Below, piece after piece: positions 42,429 to 53,298 of a stretch of 64,000 bases of DNA. The notes beneath the pieces are model-generated. The model was not told the DNA's origin and did not search any database. It saw only the letters and a list, made by a program, of their open reading frames with translations. Origin of the DNA: Closterium sp. Naga37s-1. Lineage: Eukaryota > Streptophyta > Zygnematophyceae > Desmidiales > Closteriaceae. How positions within the stretch are numbered: the first letter of the stretch is position 1; each line of letters starts with the position of its first letter. Where the stretch lies: the NCBI GenBank assembly GCA_947471745.1, contig CANJKZ010001148.1:1499001-1563000 (forward strand), given 5' to 3'. The position numbers were made by a program, and so were the translations under genes.

Positions 42429-45400
42429 GCCAAGGACAGGAGGAGGACGCTGACGTGGAACACGACGACCAGCGCGGACAGCGCGGACAGGCGACTCTGG
42501 ACGCGTCTCAGGCGACGGAGGACGAGACTCAGGCTCACGACGCTCCGTAAGACCTCCCGTCGGCGCAGTGTAGGGAGAAGGACCAGGAAGTGGAGAGACT
42601 GGCTGTAACTGTGACTGCGACTGGACAAGCGGTGGACTCAGTAGGGGAGGAGTAGGACCAGGAGAGGGCGGAAGGCCAAGAACCTGCTGAAGGAGCGGAA
42701 CGTAGTACGGCCGTGGCCGCTCAGCACCTCCAGCTCCAACCCCCTCAGCAGGGCCAGTCCCAGCAGCTCCAGCAGCACCGCCAGCAGCAGCAGGGTCCCC
42801 AGCAGCTCCAGTACCAGCAGCACCTCCAGCAGTGCCAGCAGCACCACCAGCAGCAGCAGCACCTCCAGCAGCGCCAGCAGCACCGCCAGCAGCAGCAGTA
42901 CCACCAGCAGCTCCAGTAGCTCCAGCACCAGTAGCACCTCCAGCAGCGCCAGCAGCACCAGCAGCACCTCCAGCAGCGCCAGCCGCACCGCCAGCAGCAG
43001 CAGCACCTCCAGCAGCTCCAGCAGCACCAGAACCAGTAGTACCTCCAGCAGCGCCAGCAGCACCTCCAGCAGCAGCAGTACCTCCAGCAGCTCCAGCAGC
43101 ACCAGCAGCACCTCCAGCAGCGCCAGCCGCACCGCCAGCAGCAGCAGCACCTCCAGTAACTCCAGAAGCTCCAGAGTCCACGACACCGGGAGCGCCACTC
43201 CGGAGACTGCAGCGCCTAGCGTACCACTCTCGGAGCTGCTGGGGAGAGGGCAGCTCCCGCCTAGGAGGGGAAGCACTAGCACCAGCTCCGGCACCACTCC
43301 GAGCTCCAGAAGCACCTCTCCTGAGGCTGCAGTACTGTAAGTACCACTCACGCAGCTGCTGCGAGGAGAGGCCTCCCCCAGGTGCAGCACGCTCAGGCTC
43401 AGTACTCTCAGACGTAGCACTCCCAGGCTCAGCACCCCCAGGCTCAGCACCTCCAGACTCAGCACCCGCAGGCTCCGCACCCCCAGGCTCAGCACCCCCA
43501 GACTCAGCACCCGCAGGCTCCGCACCCCCAGACCCCGCACCCCCAGGCTCAGCACCCCCAGACTCCGCAACCCCAGGCTCCGCACGCTCAGGCTCAGCAC
43601 CCCTGGCAGGACGAGAGTCGACAGCTACCTCGACAGGCTCAACCGGGTCTACCTGGGACACACCTGAGGGAGCGGCACCCTGAGGGGGGAGGGGGTCTAC
43701 CACAGCAGCACCTGGCGCGAGGAAGAGAGGCGGGGGGGGGAGCGGGGCAGTGCGGTAGGGGAAGAGGCGGTAGTAGGGCACGGACTCGTCAAAAGTGACG
43801 TCCTGAGAGGGCAGGACACGGCGCGAGGTGGCGTGGTAAAACTGCCAACCAGACGCGTCCGGGACAAAGCCAAGGAAGACACAGGGAACAGCGCGGGAGG
43901 AGAGCTTGTCCGCGAACGTATCGCGAACAAAAGCTCGGGACCCCCAGACCCGAAAACGCGACGCATCGCCAACCTCTCCCGTCCAACGCAGTGTCGGCGA
44001 AGTCTCCGGAACGGAGACACGGGGCCAGAGGTTGAGCTGATGCGCAGCGTATCGGACCGCAAACGGCCACAGAAAGTGGGGGGCAGCCGCATGGATCAAG
44101 GAGGTACGAGCGACCTCCATGACCAAACCAATGCGGCGCTCAGCAACCCCATTCTGCTGTGGAGAGGCCGGAAGCGTGAACGACTGGCGGATGCCGTGCT
44201 CCGCACAGTAGGCTGCCAAGAGGTCAGAGGAGAACTCACCACCTCTGTCAGAGTGCAGACGCAGGACAGGAAAGTCCGAGTGGAACCGCTCACTGAGCTG
44301 GAGACGAGCAGCGCGGATCCAAGGGATCAAAACATCAGGGACCTCACCCTTGGTGCGCAAGGGGAAGACCGTGGTGTAGCGCGAGTAGTCGTCAACAACG
44401 ATCAGGAAGTACCTCTCCTGACCCTGTCCACGGACGCGGGCTGGGCCCCACACGTCCATCTGGAGCGTCTGCAAGGGAGCAGTCGTCGGGGGAAACGAGG
44501 AGGAGTGAGGAGCGGCGCGCTGCCGCCCCTCGACACAGGGAAGGCAGGGAGGAGCAGGCGAGGGTGGGAGTGGAGGGAGAACCCTGGGAAGACCAGAGAC
44601 AAGGTACCGGTTGTGCATGGCACGAAGGCGCTGCACTGACGGGTGACCAAGACGGTGGTGCCAGAGGACAGTCTCGTGTGCCAGAGAGCGACACGAGCAG
44701 GGGGCAGACAGCTGACCCGACGCAGACGCAGACGCAGCTACCTGTGGGGACTCAGTGGTCAGTGTGTACAGGTCCGACCCCGGCTGCCGAGTGAAGGTAG
44801 CCAGGTGGCGGCCCGTCCGAGCGCACGTGCAGTGTGTCACACGCTCGTAGGCAGGGGTAAACTGGTGGACACCCCCGTCCTGGAGCGCACTACCCGCCAC
44901 CAAGTTCGTAGAGAACGAGGGGAGGTAGAGACCTGACAGAGTGCCCGACGGGACCGCAGGACAAGGGAGAACAGTAGAGGAGGTCGCAATGACCGGACCC
45001 CCAGAGGGGTCAGCGAGGGAGACTGCAACCGGCCGAGCAAGCTGCTCAAGGGCAGTGCGGTCACGAAAGAAACAGCGGGAAGCGCCTGAGTCCAGTGTGA
45101 AGGTGTGCAGTGCCTCAGTAGACGCAGTACCAGAGGGCGCAGACTCACGAGTACCTAGAGCAGCAGCCTCACCAGCACCTGGGGCAACAGACACACGAGC
45201 ACCTAGTGCAGCAGCCTCACCAGTACCTAGAGCAGCAGACTGGATACCGGGGTCAGGCGGCACACACAGGTGACAGGCACTCTCAGCACTAGTAGGAAAT
45301 GCATACATGGCAGTGAGGATAGCATCATAGTCAAGAGCATAGATATCTACCCTCTGCCTAAGCAGCTCCACCCAGTCGGGGAGCTCAGCCGCGTCGCCAA

Positions 45401-45734
45401 ACTCTGTACGCCAGGCGTCGCTCAGACGGGCGAAGCAGCGGGACTCTGTGTGACCAAACGTCCCGCAAGGCTGACCAGTCCGAGCACCAGTGCGAATGAC
45501 GTACGGGCAGCGAGCAGTACCCCGTGACCCTCCACGCTGAGCGTACCACTCACGAAGCTGCTGGGGCGTGAGGGACTCACTCGGACGTCGCGGGAGCTGC
45601 ATCTGGCCACCGCCAGGAGCAGCAGTAGCAGTAGTAGTAGCAGCAGCGCGGCCACCCCTACAACCCCAACCAGCATACCACTCACGAAGCTGTTGGGGCG
45701 TGAGGGACTCACGCGGACGGCGCTGGAGCTGCAT
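42429..45734 (-). pseudogene. Copia C gag end, protease, integrase and linker
   Basis: A long minus-strand frame opens with two near-repeats of SLTPQQLREWY. The zinc-knuckle-like motif follows (CPYVIRTGARTGQPC then GTFGHTESRCFARL; C-X13-C-X4-H-X4-C). Protease (TLDSGASRCFFRD), GAG-pre-IN (LWHHRLGHPSVQRLRAMHNR) and integrase (QMDVWGPARVRGQG, LHSDRGGEFSSDLL, SPQQNGVAERRIG) come next. The linker is extremely repetitive (GGAEPAGAES units and an alanine/glycine tract). The frame meets copia K at its downstream end. It is treated as a remnant because the element is split. Confidence 0.9.
42740..43160 (-). repeat. CAGCAGCACCTCCAGCAG repeat tract in linker of C
   Basis: A dense imperfect trinucleotide/9-mer repeat encoding an alanine/glycine-rich segment (GAAGGAAAAGGAAG type) in the minus frame. 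It also opens long spurious proline/alanine frames on the plus strand. Confidence 0.85.
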
Positions 45735-46059
45735 CTGGCCACGCCAGGAGCAGCAGTAGAAGTAGAAAGAGCAGTAGCAGCAGGAGCAGCAGTAACAGCA
45801 ATACGGGCAGGGCAGTGCTCACCAGTGGCGAGAAGAGCAGGCGTACGACGGTGGTAACGGCGAGGCCGCTACCACTGCAGGGCGAGGGCTCCGCAGCAGC
45901 TGCAGGGGCGGCTGCTCCAGGGGCCAGGGGCGGCTGCAGAGGTCCAGGGGCGGCTGCTGCAGGGGCAGCTGCTGCAGGGGCGGCTGCTGCAGGGGCGGCT
46001 GCTCCAGGGGCCAGGGGCAGCTGCTCCCTTTTTTTTTTTTTTAATAATTAATTATTTAT

Positions 46060-46811
46060 TTTAGGGTTTGGCAGAGCGCACTCGGCGCTGTAGAGGCGGC
46101 TCGCGGGCTGCAGGGTGGCTCGGGCAGCAGCGAGGGGGGGGGGGGGGGGGGGGGGCGGCGCGCGGCTCCCCAGGGCGCCGCGACGGGGCAGCGGGGGGTG
46201 GGGGGGGGCCGCGCGCGGCTCCCTAGGGCGTCGCGACGGGGCAGCGGGGGGTCGCGCGCGGCTCCCTAGGGCGTCGCGACGGGTCAGCGGGGGCCGAGCG
46301 CGGCTCCCCAGGACGTCGCGACAGGGCAGCGGGGGCCGAGCGCGGCTCCCCAGGGCGTCGCGACGGGGCAGCGGGGGCCGAGCGCGGCTCCCCAGGGCGA
46401 CGCGACGGGATAGCGGGGGTCGCGCGCGGCTCCTCAGGGCAGCGCGACGGGGCAGAGGCAGCGCCCACGGGCGACACGCGGCTAGCAGAGGCGGCTCGGG
46501 GGGGGCCTGACGGGTCTGCAGAGGCGGCTCGGGGGCCTGACGGACCTGCAGGGGCGGCTCGAGGGCCGTACTAGCTTGCAGGAGGCAGCGCGAGGGCTGC
46601 AGGACGGCACGCGGGCAGACCGAAGGGCAGGTCGCACGGGGGCGCACGAGGGCGCACGTAAGGTAGGGCGCACGAGGGCGCACGAGGGCGCACGAGTATA
46701 GAAAGGCGCACGAGGGCGCACGTAAGGTAGGGCGCACGAGGGCGCTTCTAGCGGAATAGTGGGCCCGTAGGAGAAAGCGGTCCTAGGTAGCAACCTAGGC
46801 TCGTGATACCA
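46060..46811 (-). repeat. GC-rich leader of C with roughly 42-bp tandem repeats and a 22-base G run
   Basis: It is non-coding between the PBS and gag-pol of C. It contains about seven imperfect units (GCGCGGCTCCCTAGGGCGTC then GCGACGGGGCAGCGGGGG) at 46150-46470. An uninterrupted run of about 22 G lies at 46134-46155, and GGCGCACGAGGGCGCACGAG units lie at 46630-46745. The unit is unrelated to the 31-bp unit in K. Confidence 0.85.
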
Positions 46812-46949
46812 TGTTAGAATGTAGAACTGAACGAGAATGTGTGAAACTAGGCAGCAGGGTGATACAAGTAGGAAACCCTAGCAATGTTGTACCCCCTAAG
46901 GCTAAACCCACTATAGCCTACACAATATGAACATGTATAATGTTTGACA
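46812..46949 (-). repeat. Copia C 5' LTR
   Basis: 138 bp, apparently identical to 32517-32654. Adjacent PBS on the minus strand is TGGTATCACGAGC. TSD TTGAA follows at 46950-46954. Confidence 0.93.
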
Positions 46950-47009
46950 TTGAATTCGTGCTTCCAAGCTCTATCGAGCTGCAATGGTAGTGGAATTCTA
47001 CAATTGCTC

Positions 47010-47730
47010 CTTCACAGTCTGTTTCTGCTCTTGTTGCTGCTGTAGCTGACATTGCACTCTCTTGAATTCTCTACTGCCTTTCTTCGGGGCAGGCTGCACG
47101 AGCAGATCTGGCTGCGCCACCCTTCTGGTTTCACTGGCTCTTTCTCTCACGGGACCAAATGGAGTGTTCTGCAGCCGGTCTATGGTCTGCGTCAGGCACC
47201 TCATGAGTGGCACAACTTCTTGCGCACCACTCTTGCTGCCCTCAGTTTCATCCATTTTTTCAGCTGACCCCTCACTCTTCGTTTTGTTCTTGGCCCGCCC
47301 ATTTCTATGTATTGGTTTACGTTGACGACCTGCACTTTGCCACTCCATTCCGTGAGACACTGGCCTCTGTAAAGGCCGAGCTGCAGAGGAGGCACACCTG
47401 CACTGATCTTGGCGAGCGACGCCAGTATCGTGACTTCCAGATCACCAGGTTCAGAGCAGCGCGCACCATCACTTTGACTCGGACACACATGGTGCAGCAG
47501 ATTCTCGAGCGGTTCCGCCTACTTTTCTCCGCACCACAGCCCATCCCCTCTTACATTTGACCCTGGGCTCACGGCTCTTGTTCCTGACAAGCCTATTAAA
47601 CATAGGCAGTCATTACGCAAGACCTAGCCTCATGTACCTGATAACTTGCACTCGTTCAGACCTAGCGTTCCCTCTCAGTGTCCTTGCTCGCTTTATGGCG
47701 ACAGGGAGGCACCGTCCTGCGCTAATAGGG
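47010..47730 (+). pseudogene. Copia D: old RT scrap interrupted by copia A
   Basis: It shows LHSLEFSTAFLRGRLHEQIW, PVYGLRQAPHEWHNFLRTTL, VYVDDLHFAT, LQRRHTCTDLGERRQYRDF, LTRTHMVQQILERF and LACTR-like SDLAFPLSVLARFMATGRHRP. This is a copia RT segment of the short-LTR lineage with no visible LTRs. It is the oldest layer because A sits in it. It is broken. Confidence 0.83.
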
Positions 47731-47973
47731 TGTTTGCTCATTCCTTCGCTCAATGTATTGTTTTGCTTCGATAGTGCAATCTTCATCCCCTCACTCAATT
47801 GCACTCGTAGCACCATCCTTGAATGTTTTAGCCTCTCACTTCAAGGATTCATATTAATGTAAAATAACAAATGGTGCTGACTCAGAATTCGTATATAATG
47901 AGTGACCTGCACACTCTAAGCAGTATATGTTGTAGTGAGACCGAGTATTCACTGTAATGTTGAAGTACAGTAA

Positions 47974-48482
47974 GGGCGGGGTGCATCATGCTATTTTTCA
48001 GGATCGCGATCTCAAGCGATCCTCACTACAGTGTTTTGTCTTTTGAGCACAGTAACTACGGTAGCATTGCTGCACCTCGACCTTGGGGGATCGCGAAAAC
48101 TGCCACCCAACCACCCTCGATCACGCTGGATCTCAAAGCCTGCGATCCCACGCGATCAAGGGTTGGAGGTGCACCACGTGCACACCGATCCTTCTCGCGA
48201 GAAAAATATTGTCGCCGAACAACAAAACGAAAAGAGGGCGAGGTAAATATGAAACGGTTACGGAATAAAGTCTGAAACCAAAATGTACAGGCGACGCCTT
48301 GACCGCGTCTCATTGGTGGTTGGGGGTCGGGACTGCAAAACTGCAGGTGGTGCATCATAGGGGGGTACCATTGGGTCGCAGGGGACCCCCAGCATGCCCA
48401 ACCCAACCAGATTCCACAGGGTTGCGGTTCTAATATCGCGATCATGCAATTTCATGCAATTTCAGCATGATGCACCCCGCCC
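47974..48482. mobile_element. PIF/Harbinger-like MITE
   Basis: 509 bp with perfect 19-bp terminal inverted repeats (GGGCGGGGTGCATCATGCT at the left, its complement at the right). A 3-bp duplication TAA flanks it (47971-47973 and 48483-48485). A TAA/TTA duplication with GGG-starting ends is typical of PIF/Harbinger and Tourist-like MITEs. No transposase frame is present. The inside is rich in GATCGCGATC/GCGATC motifs, and short internal inverted arms resembling subterminal repeats are visible. It is non-autonomous. Age is uncertain, but the perfect ends suggest it is not ancient. Confidence 0.85.
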
Positions 48483-48485
48483 TAA

Positions 48486-51400
48486 TGGTGAAGTGGCAGA
48501 CTAGCAAGACCGAAAATGTGGCAGAGAATGATCATGTGGGCAAGTCGTGTCATGTCATCTGGCTGGAGGACTGTCGAACTGTACACATCGGTCCTGAAAG
48601 CGCGTTTATCATACGTGGCTTCAGTTTTACCACGTCATATCGTTATCAGCCAACCGACCACTCCGTCAAGCTTTGATGCATCCAACGACCAATTGGGAAA
48701 AGAGATCCAACAAGGTGGTTCTGGGCACCATAGGCTGTAATGATGTTTTGCGTCACACATGCCTGCCTAGCTCCAGGTGTTGGCGGGCTGGGCACCACGG
48801 GCTGTAATGATGGGCGTCAGAAATACATCCGGCAGCCCGACGAAGTGCGCATAGATTGCCTGCGGGGCAAACGAAAAGTGACATGCGCAGTTCGAGCTCA
48901 ACGTCCGTCCAGGGCTATTGCTATGATTTTTTCTAGCTCGGACGATCCGGGCCCCAGTGAAAAAGACCCTGTAAAATCCGAGCCAGCGGAAAAAAAGCCT
49001 TCACGAATCTGGGTTCCAGCCAGAAAAGGCCTGAATTCTACCTACCGGAATTTCGCGAGATAGGGAAATTATCGAGATGAACGAGTGGATCTAGAGGGGT
49101 TGAGAGAGACTTCAAATTTATACGTGGAGGACTACTAATAGCCATATCAACGTAGTACGGGGAAATCAAACACCTGGAGGCCAAACCAGGAACGAATGCT
49201 AAGGAAATTCCACTGAAAGTGGCCTATGCGTTCTACACGGGGAGAGGGAGGGGGATGCGAAGCAGGTTGGGGAGAATAAGTGTTGTGAAAACAAATCCGG
49301 GTACCCACTAAACAACCCCGGAGAAATCCGAGTGAGCTCAAGAGCCACCCTTCAGTTTTACAGGCTGGTCCGAAAATCCACAAGTGAAAATCGGGGTTCC
49401 TCTAAGAACAACCTTGTAATCTCAGTAAATACAGGTCCTGCTTCCGTCCCCCTTCCTCACCTCCCCCCTTCTCCCCCCCACCCCCAAACCAAACCCCCTC
49501 GCACTTTCTCCCCCGCGCATCATTTTCCCATCCCCAACCAATTGGGGACATGCAGCATCAAAGGTTGCGGTTGGTCGTTGGATTTAGGAATGACGTCGTC
49601 ACACAGTCTGCCTTCGCTGCAGCACCATGTGTGGATCACTGGGGACAATGATGCTGGCAAATCGCAGCTGGGCTGTGTGTTTCGCCCAGCTCGATGAGCA
49701 TTCGGATTCCTTGGTCGTGACTCGTGACTCGGGACATGCCACGCTGGTTGTTGCCGGAAGGGTGCAGAACAAGATTTATTGGTCGATGGGTCGCTGCCCT
49801 CGTGATCACGAAAGCACAAATTTGATGGGTTGAGTTGCTCGGGCAACGGCCCGGCCCAGGAGAAGTACACTTTGGCTTGTCAATTGGCCAGGCTGCACCA
49901 CGTTTTGCAATATAGTTCATACTGACATTTAGTGGAAATTGGCCCGACTTTGTATATTCTCTCGCTTTTCCGTAAGCGTCACAGGGAGTGATCACGCCTG
50001 TGTAGCAAGTTTGTTGCAAGTACAGTTGATTGAACGAGCAAGAACTGCACTATTGAAGCAAACAGTAGAATGAGCGAAAAGGCATATGCAAATTGTTATA
50101 TAACTAAGTGTTTCGACAAGAGTAATGTGCTCGCGAAGAGGTCTTTCGGGCCTGATGTCAAGGTTGGGAAATGTCGAATCCTAAGGTCGTGTCGTATGTT
50201 ATCACCCAAGCCGAGTGGATTGGGCGCAATAGGCGCGATGGTCGTGTTGGCAGGATGAATATTAAGGCAACTATCGCGAGGTGGTAATGGACTACTGTTA
50301 ATTGTAAAATCCGTGAAAAATATTGTACGCGGTATGCAGTGTCTTGTGAAATAAGGAAAAGCGTTTTCCTTACAAAGGTGAAGAACTAATACGACAAAAG
50401 GCCAAAGAGATGAGATGGGCTCGAACATTTCGCGGGTTAATGACAATTTTATGTACTGAAGACATAGATCTCGTTACATTTGTTTTTTTCAGTGCCGCCT
50501 CTGCCAAGGTGACTCTATAATAGTCTATGGTCAGGTATACAAATACGAACAGGCCTTCATACAGATATCTAGGTGTACCATGTATAGTCCCAAGTGCCCC
50601 ACGACAATCCAGACTCGTTTCAGGAGCAAAGTGTGGTTTCAATATTCGGAGGGGCGTGAAGTGTAAGTGTACACGCACACATGCGCTAGTTTGACCAATG
50701 ATTTTGCTTGCTGCCGCGAACCTCCTCCCGATTTATCCAAAATTGATCGAGGCGGCTGCCCAGATCAACCAATCACACCTGTCCGCTAGCCGATCGTTTG
50801 GTGGACCCGATTCAATTGAACATTCTCGTCCTCGTGTCACGCCGATCTGTTCATCGCAGCCTTTCATCCCTTCGCTGAATGTAGGCTGGAATGGAGGCTG
50901 TTTTAGGGAAGGGATGCTGTGCGTCAATGTTTGTGGCATCACCAGCGTGGGTGCACGAGGAATCTGTTGAAGTGAAGCATCAGTTGAGCATGCGTCTGCG
51001 GCAGAGCTACAGAACGAGATGCAGAGGGGAGATGACAAGCATGATCCACATGCATTTCAGTTCAACACCCCTCCCCCCCCCCCCTTTCCCCCACGCCGCC
51101 CGCATTCCGCAAATCCTAAGCCCCTCCCCTTCTGCCACCAAGTGTAGTGCGATCGCCAAGCATATTCCCCCCTGCCCGCAATTCCCATCCTGCGAAAAGT
51201 TGGCGTCATCCTGAATTGATCACCTCCGCGAACTCCTCCGGGCCCCCTTGCGCGACACTCGCTGTACGAGACGATTGCTTACTATTTCCCGAGCCTTCAC
51301 TTTCTTGCCTTGCAACATTTCTCTCATTTCTGATCTTGAAAGCCACTGAATCGCTCGCGAGCTAATTTAGAGCTTTCCGCGGTCACTTAACATAGTTCGA

Positions 51401-51505
51401 TCCCGTTATCCCCGATCTTCCCCTCGCGGCGTGCAAGTCACCTGTACTCCAGGCCCAATATCCTCTTTCTATCTTGTCGATCTCTTAATAATCTAAAATC
51501 CCGAC
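48486..51505 (+). other. Intergenic region and upstream region of the GATA gene
   Basis: About 3 kb without a recognisable gene. Open frames here are short and resemble nothing known to me. Visible features are a 28-bp near-repeat (GGGCACCATAGGCTGTAATG) at 48722 and 48790, and a pyrimidine-rich stretch at 49435-49515. A poly-C tract lies at about 51068-51086 and C/T-rich DNA at 51100-51480, probably promoter or 5' untranslated sequence. No clear TATA box is seen in the last 150 bases. An in-frame stop (51494-51496) precedes the chosen start of the GATA gene. Confidence 0.55.
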
Positions 51506-53298
51506 ATGCTGCATGTCCCGAGCTCGCATCCTGCAATGGCGGGGAATTATCACCACGCCATGAAGCCATGGAAAAGCCACAAGCCTCCTTCTCTCGAGAC
51601 TTTTCCCTCCCTCGAATCCTCGGATTCCGGACCTCCAACTCTCGTTTCCTCCATGGGTTTCCGTCACTTGCTTTCCCGCCCCCTGATCGAAGCGCCGTGC
51701 CGCGATCCGTCGTATCCGTCGTCCGTTACCGCGATTTCCGGAGCTCCTTCCGTTTCCCATCGCCCGATCGGTGTCCATCTCTTCACGGAGGATTCGGGGG
51801 AGTACGGCTCGCATGTGCGACAAGGGATGTCGCCTGGGGGGGGCTGTGCGCGTGAGGCGTGTGCGACATTATTAAGCGACGGGGCAAGCGACGGAGGAAT
51901 CTACGTTTTCGGGTGTTTCGCGCAACGGAAGCCTTCGCGACCGATTATTGACATCAACCTCCCGCCTTCTTCGCTTCATGACTCCACGTCACAGGTAAAA
52001 TCGCAGGCCTTCGGTAACGTTTTTGTACCTCGATCAAGGAGAAATACCTGTTTCTATCGAAGACAGCTCAATCATTCTGGTTCTAGTTTAAAACTCCTAG
52101 CGTGGCGTGGCGTGTTTTGTTTTTTTCCCTTGCATATGTCCCAATTCTCATGATTCCGTGTTTACTCTGGTTTCCCTGATTTCTACAGGATTCTTCTCAA
52201 GCCCCTGCGACTCCTGGGGCCAGTGACGGCTTCAAACCTGTCGCATGCCACGGCATCAACATGTTCTTCGCTCGCGACGACGTCGCAGACGCGTCGCACG
52301 GCCTCACCACTGCGACAGCCGCTCGCACACGCCCTGCCCCCGTCCCAGCTAATGCCGTTTCTGGGCCGCAGTCCCCTGCTCCTAGATCCGCTCTCCCCCA
52401 CAGCCTTCGTCATAAAGCCGGAAGCCGCCTGTCATTTCCCGTGATCAAAGATTCGATCGTCGTCGCGAGCGCATGGGGTTCGCATGAAGTGCACAGCCAT
52501 GAGCAGCAGCGCCAGATGCAGGATCGTCATCAGCAGCAGACGCAGCCGCTTTATCAGCAGAAGCGTGACGTCTGGAAATCAGCATGCACAGCTGAAGTGG
52601 CGCCAGAATCGCCCGGCCGTTGGGACTCGAGCGAAGTGGACGACGGAGCTGCGGCGCAGAGTAATGGAATCGTGAAGACCTGCGCTCACTGCGGCACGTC
52701 CAAAACGCCTCTCTGGAGAAACGGCCCTCCCGGACCCAAGGTAAACACATCATTCTCATATTTCTGCAGGGGTGTAGACATGCAAAATGTTTATCCTGAC
52801 TAGAGGAAGAATGGATGGCATTAGTTGCTAATTTTCTTGTATTACTGTTTTCTCTCTTTGTTCCTGCAGTCACTGTGCAATGCATGTGGCATTCGTTTCA
52901 ACAAGATCCGCAGCGGCAAGCGCAAAGCATCCCCCCAGGAGGCAGCCATGCTGAGAGAATACGATACTGTCAATCCGGGCTTCTCCAAGCCTCCGCCTCA
53001 ATCGCCAGTGCACAAACCGCACTCCAGGCTGCCTCGCCCCCTCGCTGGTCCGTTTGTTTACGGGCCTTCGCCGTGCTGGGAAGGCCTTCCATCTGCTGCC
53101 ACCAGCAGCAACAGTGACTGCGGCAGTCCCACAGGAGAAGGGCCAGAGGGAGGTGATGTTAGCGAGGATTCAAGGACTCATGTTGGAAAGAAAGTTTGTC
53201 TGCGCCATGAGGATCAGGTTGAAAATAAAATGGGTGGGGATGATGTGGTGCTTGGAGCTGAGCTCCTCGTCTCACTTTTTGGCAGCTGCCCAGTGTAA
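51506..53298 (+). CDS. Class B GATA-type zinc-finger transcription factor, three exons
   Basis: Exons 51506-51994, 52189-52740 and 52870-53298 give 489 residues. The start is the first Met after an in-frame stop at 51494. Introns of 194 and 129 bp are GT-AG and in phase 0. The single GATA finger (residues 328-353) is C-X2-C-X18-C-X2-C with TSKTPLWRNGPPGPK and SLCNACGIRFNKIRSGKRK. The X18 loop and this sequence define plant class A/B fingers, and the GTSKTPLWR stretch is class B. Intron 2 splits the finger just before SLCNACG. Exon 1 ends with an EAR-like DINLPP (IIDINLPPSS), exon 2 has a Q/H-rich tract, and the C-terminus (ELLVSLFGSCPV) resembles a degenerate LLM motif. It should act in the nucleus, binding GATA sites; class B members regulate greening, growth and light or nitrogen responses in land plants. 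Its specific role here is not known. Confidence 0.9.
51995..52188 (+). other. GATA gene intron 1
   Basis: 194 bp, GTAAAATCG...TTTCTACAG, phase 0. It is needed because the exon 1 frame stops within it and exon 2 continues open and in frame from 52189. Confidence 0.85.
52741..52869 (+). other. GATA gene intron 2 (inside the zinc finger)
   Basis: 129 bp, GTAAACACA...TTCCTGCAG, phase 0. Removing it joins GPPGPK to SLCNACG exactly as in the conserved family finger, so both boundaries are certain. Confidence 0.95.

Larger units (their letters stand above)
32517..46949 (-). mobile_element. Copia C: Ty1/copia element in the LTR of A, host of K, broken
   Basis: A minus-strand element flanked by TSD TTGAA (32512-32516 and 46950-46954). 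Its 138-bp LTRs (32517-32654 and 46812-46949) look identical by eye, so insertion was recent. PBS on the minus strand is TGGTATCACGAGC. A GC-rich tandem-repeat leader occupies about 46060-46811. The gag end with the zinc-knuckle-like motif, protease, GAG-pre-IN and integrase lie at about 43700-45730. A repeat-rich linker is at about 42430-43690. Copia K (34861-42423) is inserted in that linker. RT and RNase H follow at about 32900-34850, and a CTATGGGGGTG purine tract precedes the 3' LTR. Its own length is about 6.9 kb. Pol frames are long, but the element as a whole is broken, by K and at least once more. Confidence 0.9.
1..47001 (+). mobile_element. Copia A: outermost Ty1/copia element, 5' end outside window, broken
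   Basis: This is a Ty1/copia element read on the + strand, split by nested insertions. Its own DNA is 1-1615, 28379-29754, 31190-32516 and 46955 to about 47001. Visible parts in order are the end of gag with a zinc-knuckle-like patch (about 25-85), an aspartic protease with a DSG core (about 205-225), the GAG-pre-integrase motif (about 735-880), integrase (about 900-1615), RT (28379-29749) and RNase H (31190-31903). A purine tract precedes the 3' LTR, which starts at 31952. The segments join in the correct domain order across each TSD-flanked insertion, which is the main evidence that they are one element. It is broken, with several breaks, and old: it predates B, J and C. The right end near 47001 is inferred from inverted-repeat-like ends (TGTTAGAA / TTCTACA). 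Confidence 0.82.

Noticed and set aside
42832-43683. Proline/alanine-rich plus-strand frame
   Set aside because: It is the complement of the GGAE/alanine repeat linker of copia C. Repeat periodicity of three opens several frames at once.
46115-46737. Arg/Gly- and Pro/Ala-rich frames on both strands
   Set aside because: They are produced by the GC-rich tandem repeats of the leader of C, upstream of gag.
48740-49063. Possible small gene (107 codons)
   Set aside because: No recognisable domain, no splice or codon support, and it spans the short direct duplication.
52261-52803. GATA gene starting at the internal Met in exon 2
   Set aside because: The frame is open upstream to a good splice acceptor at 52188, and exon 1 joins in phase 0 with a consensus donor. 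The longer model is preferred, although a shorter transcript cannot be excluded.
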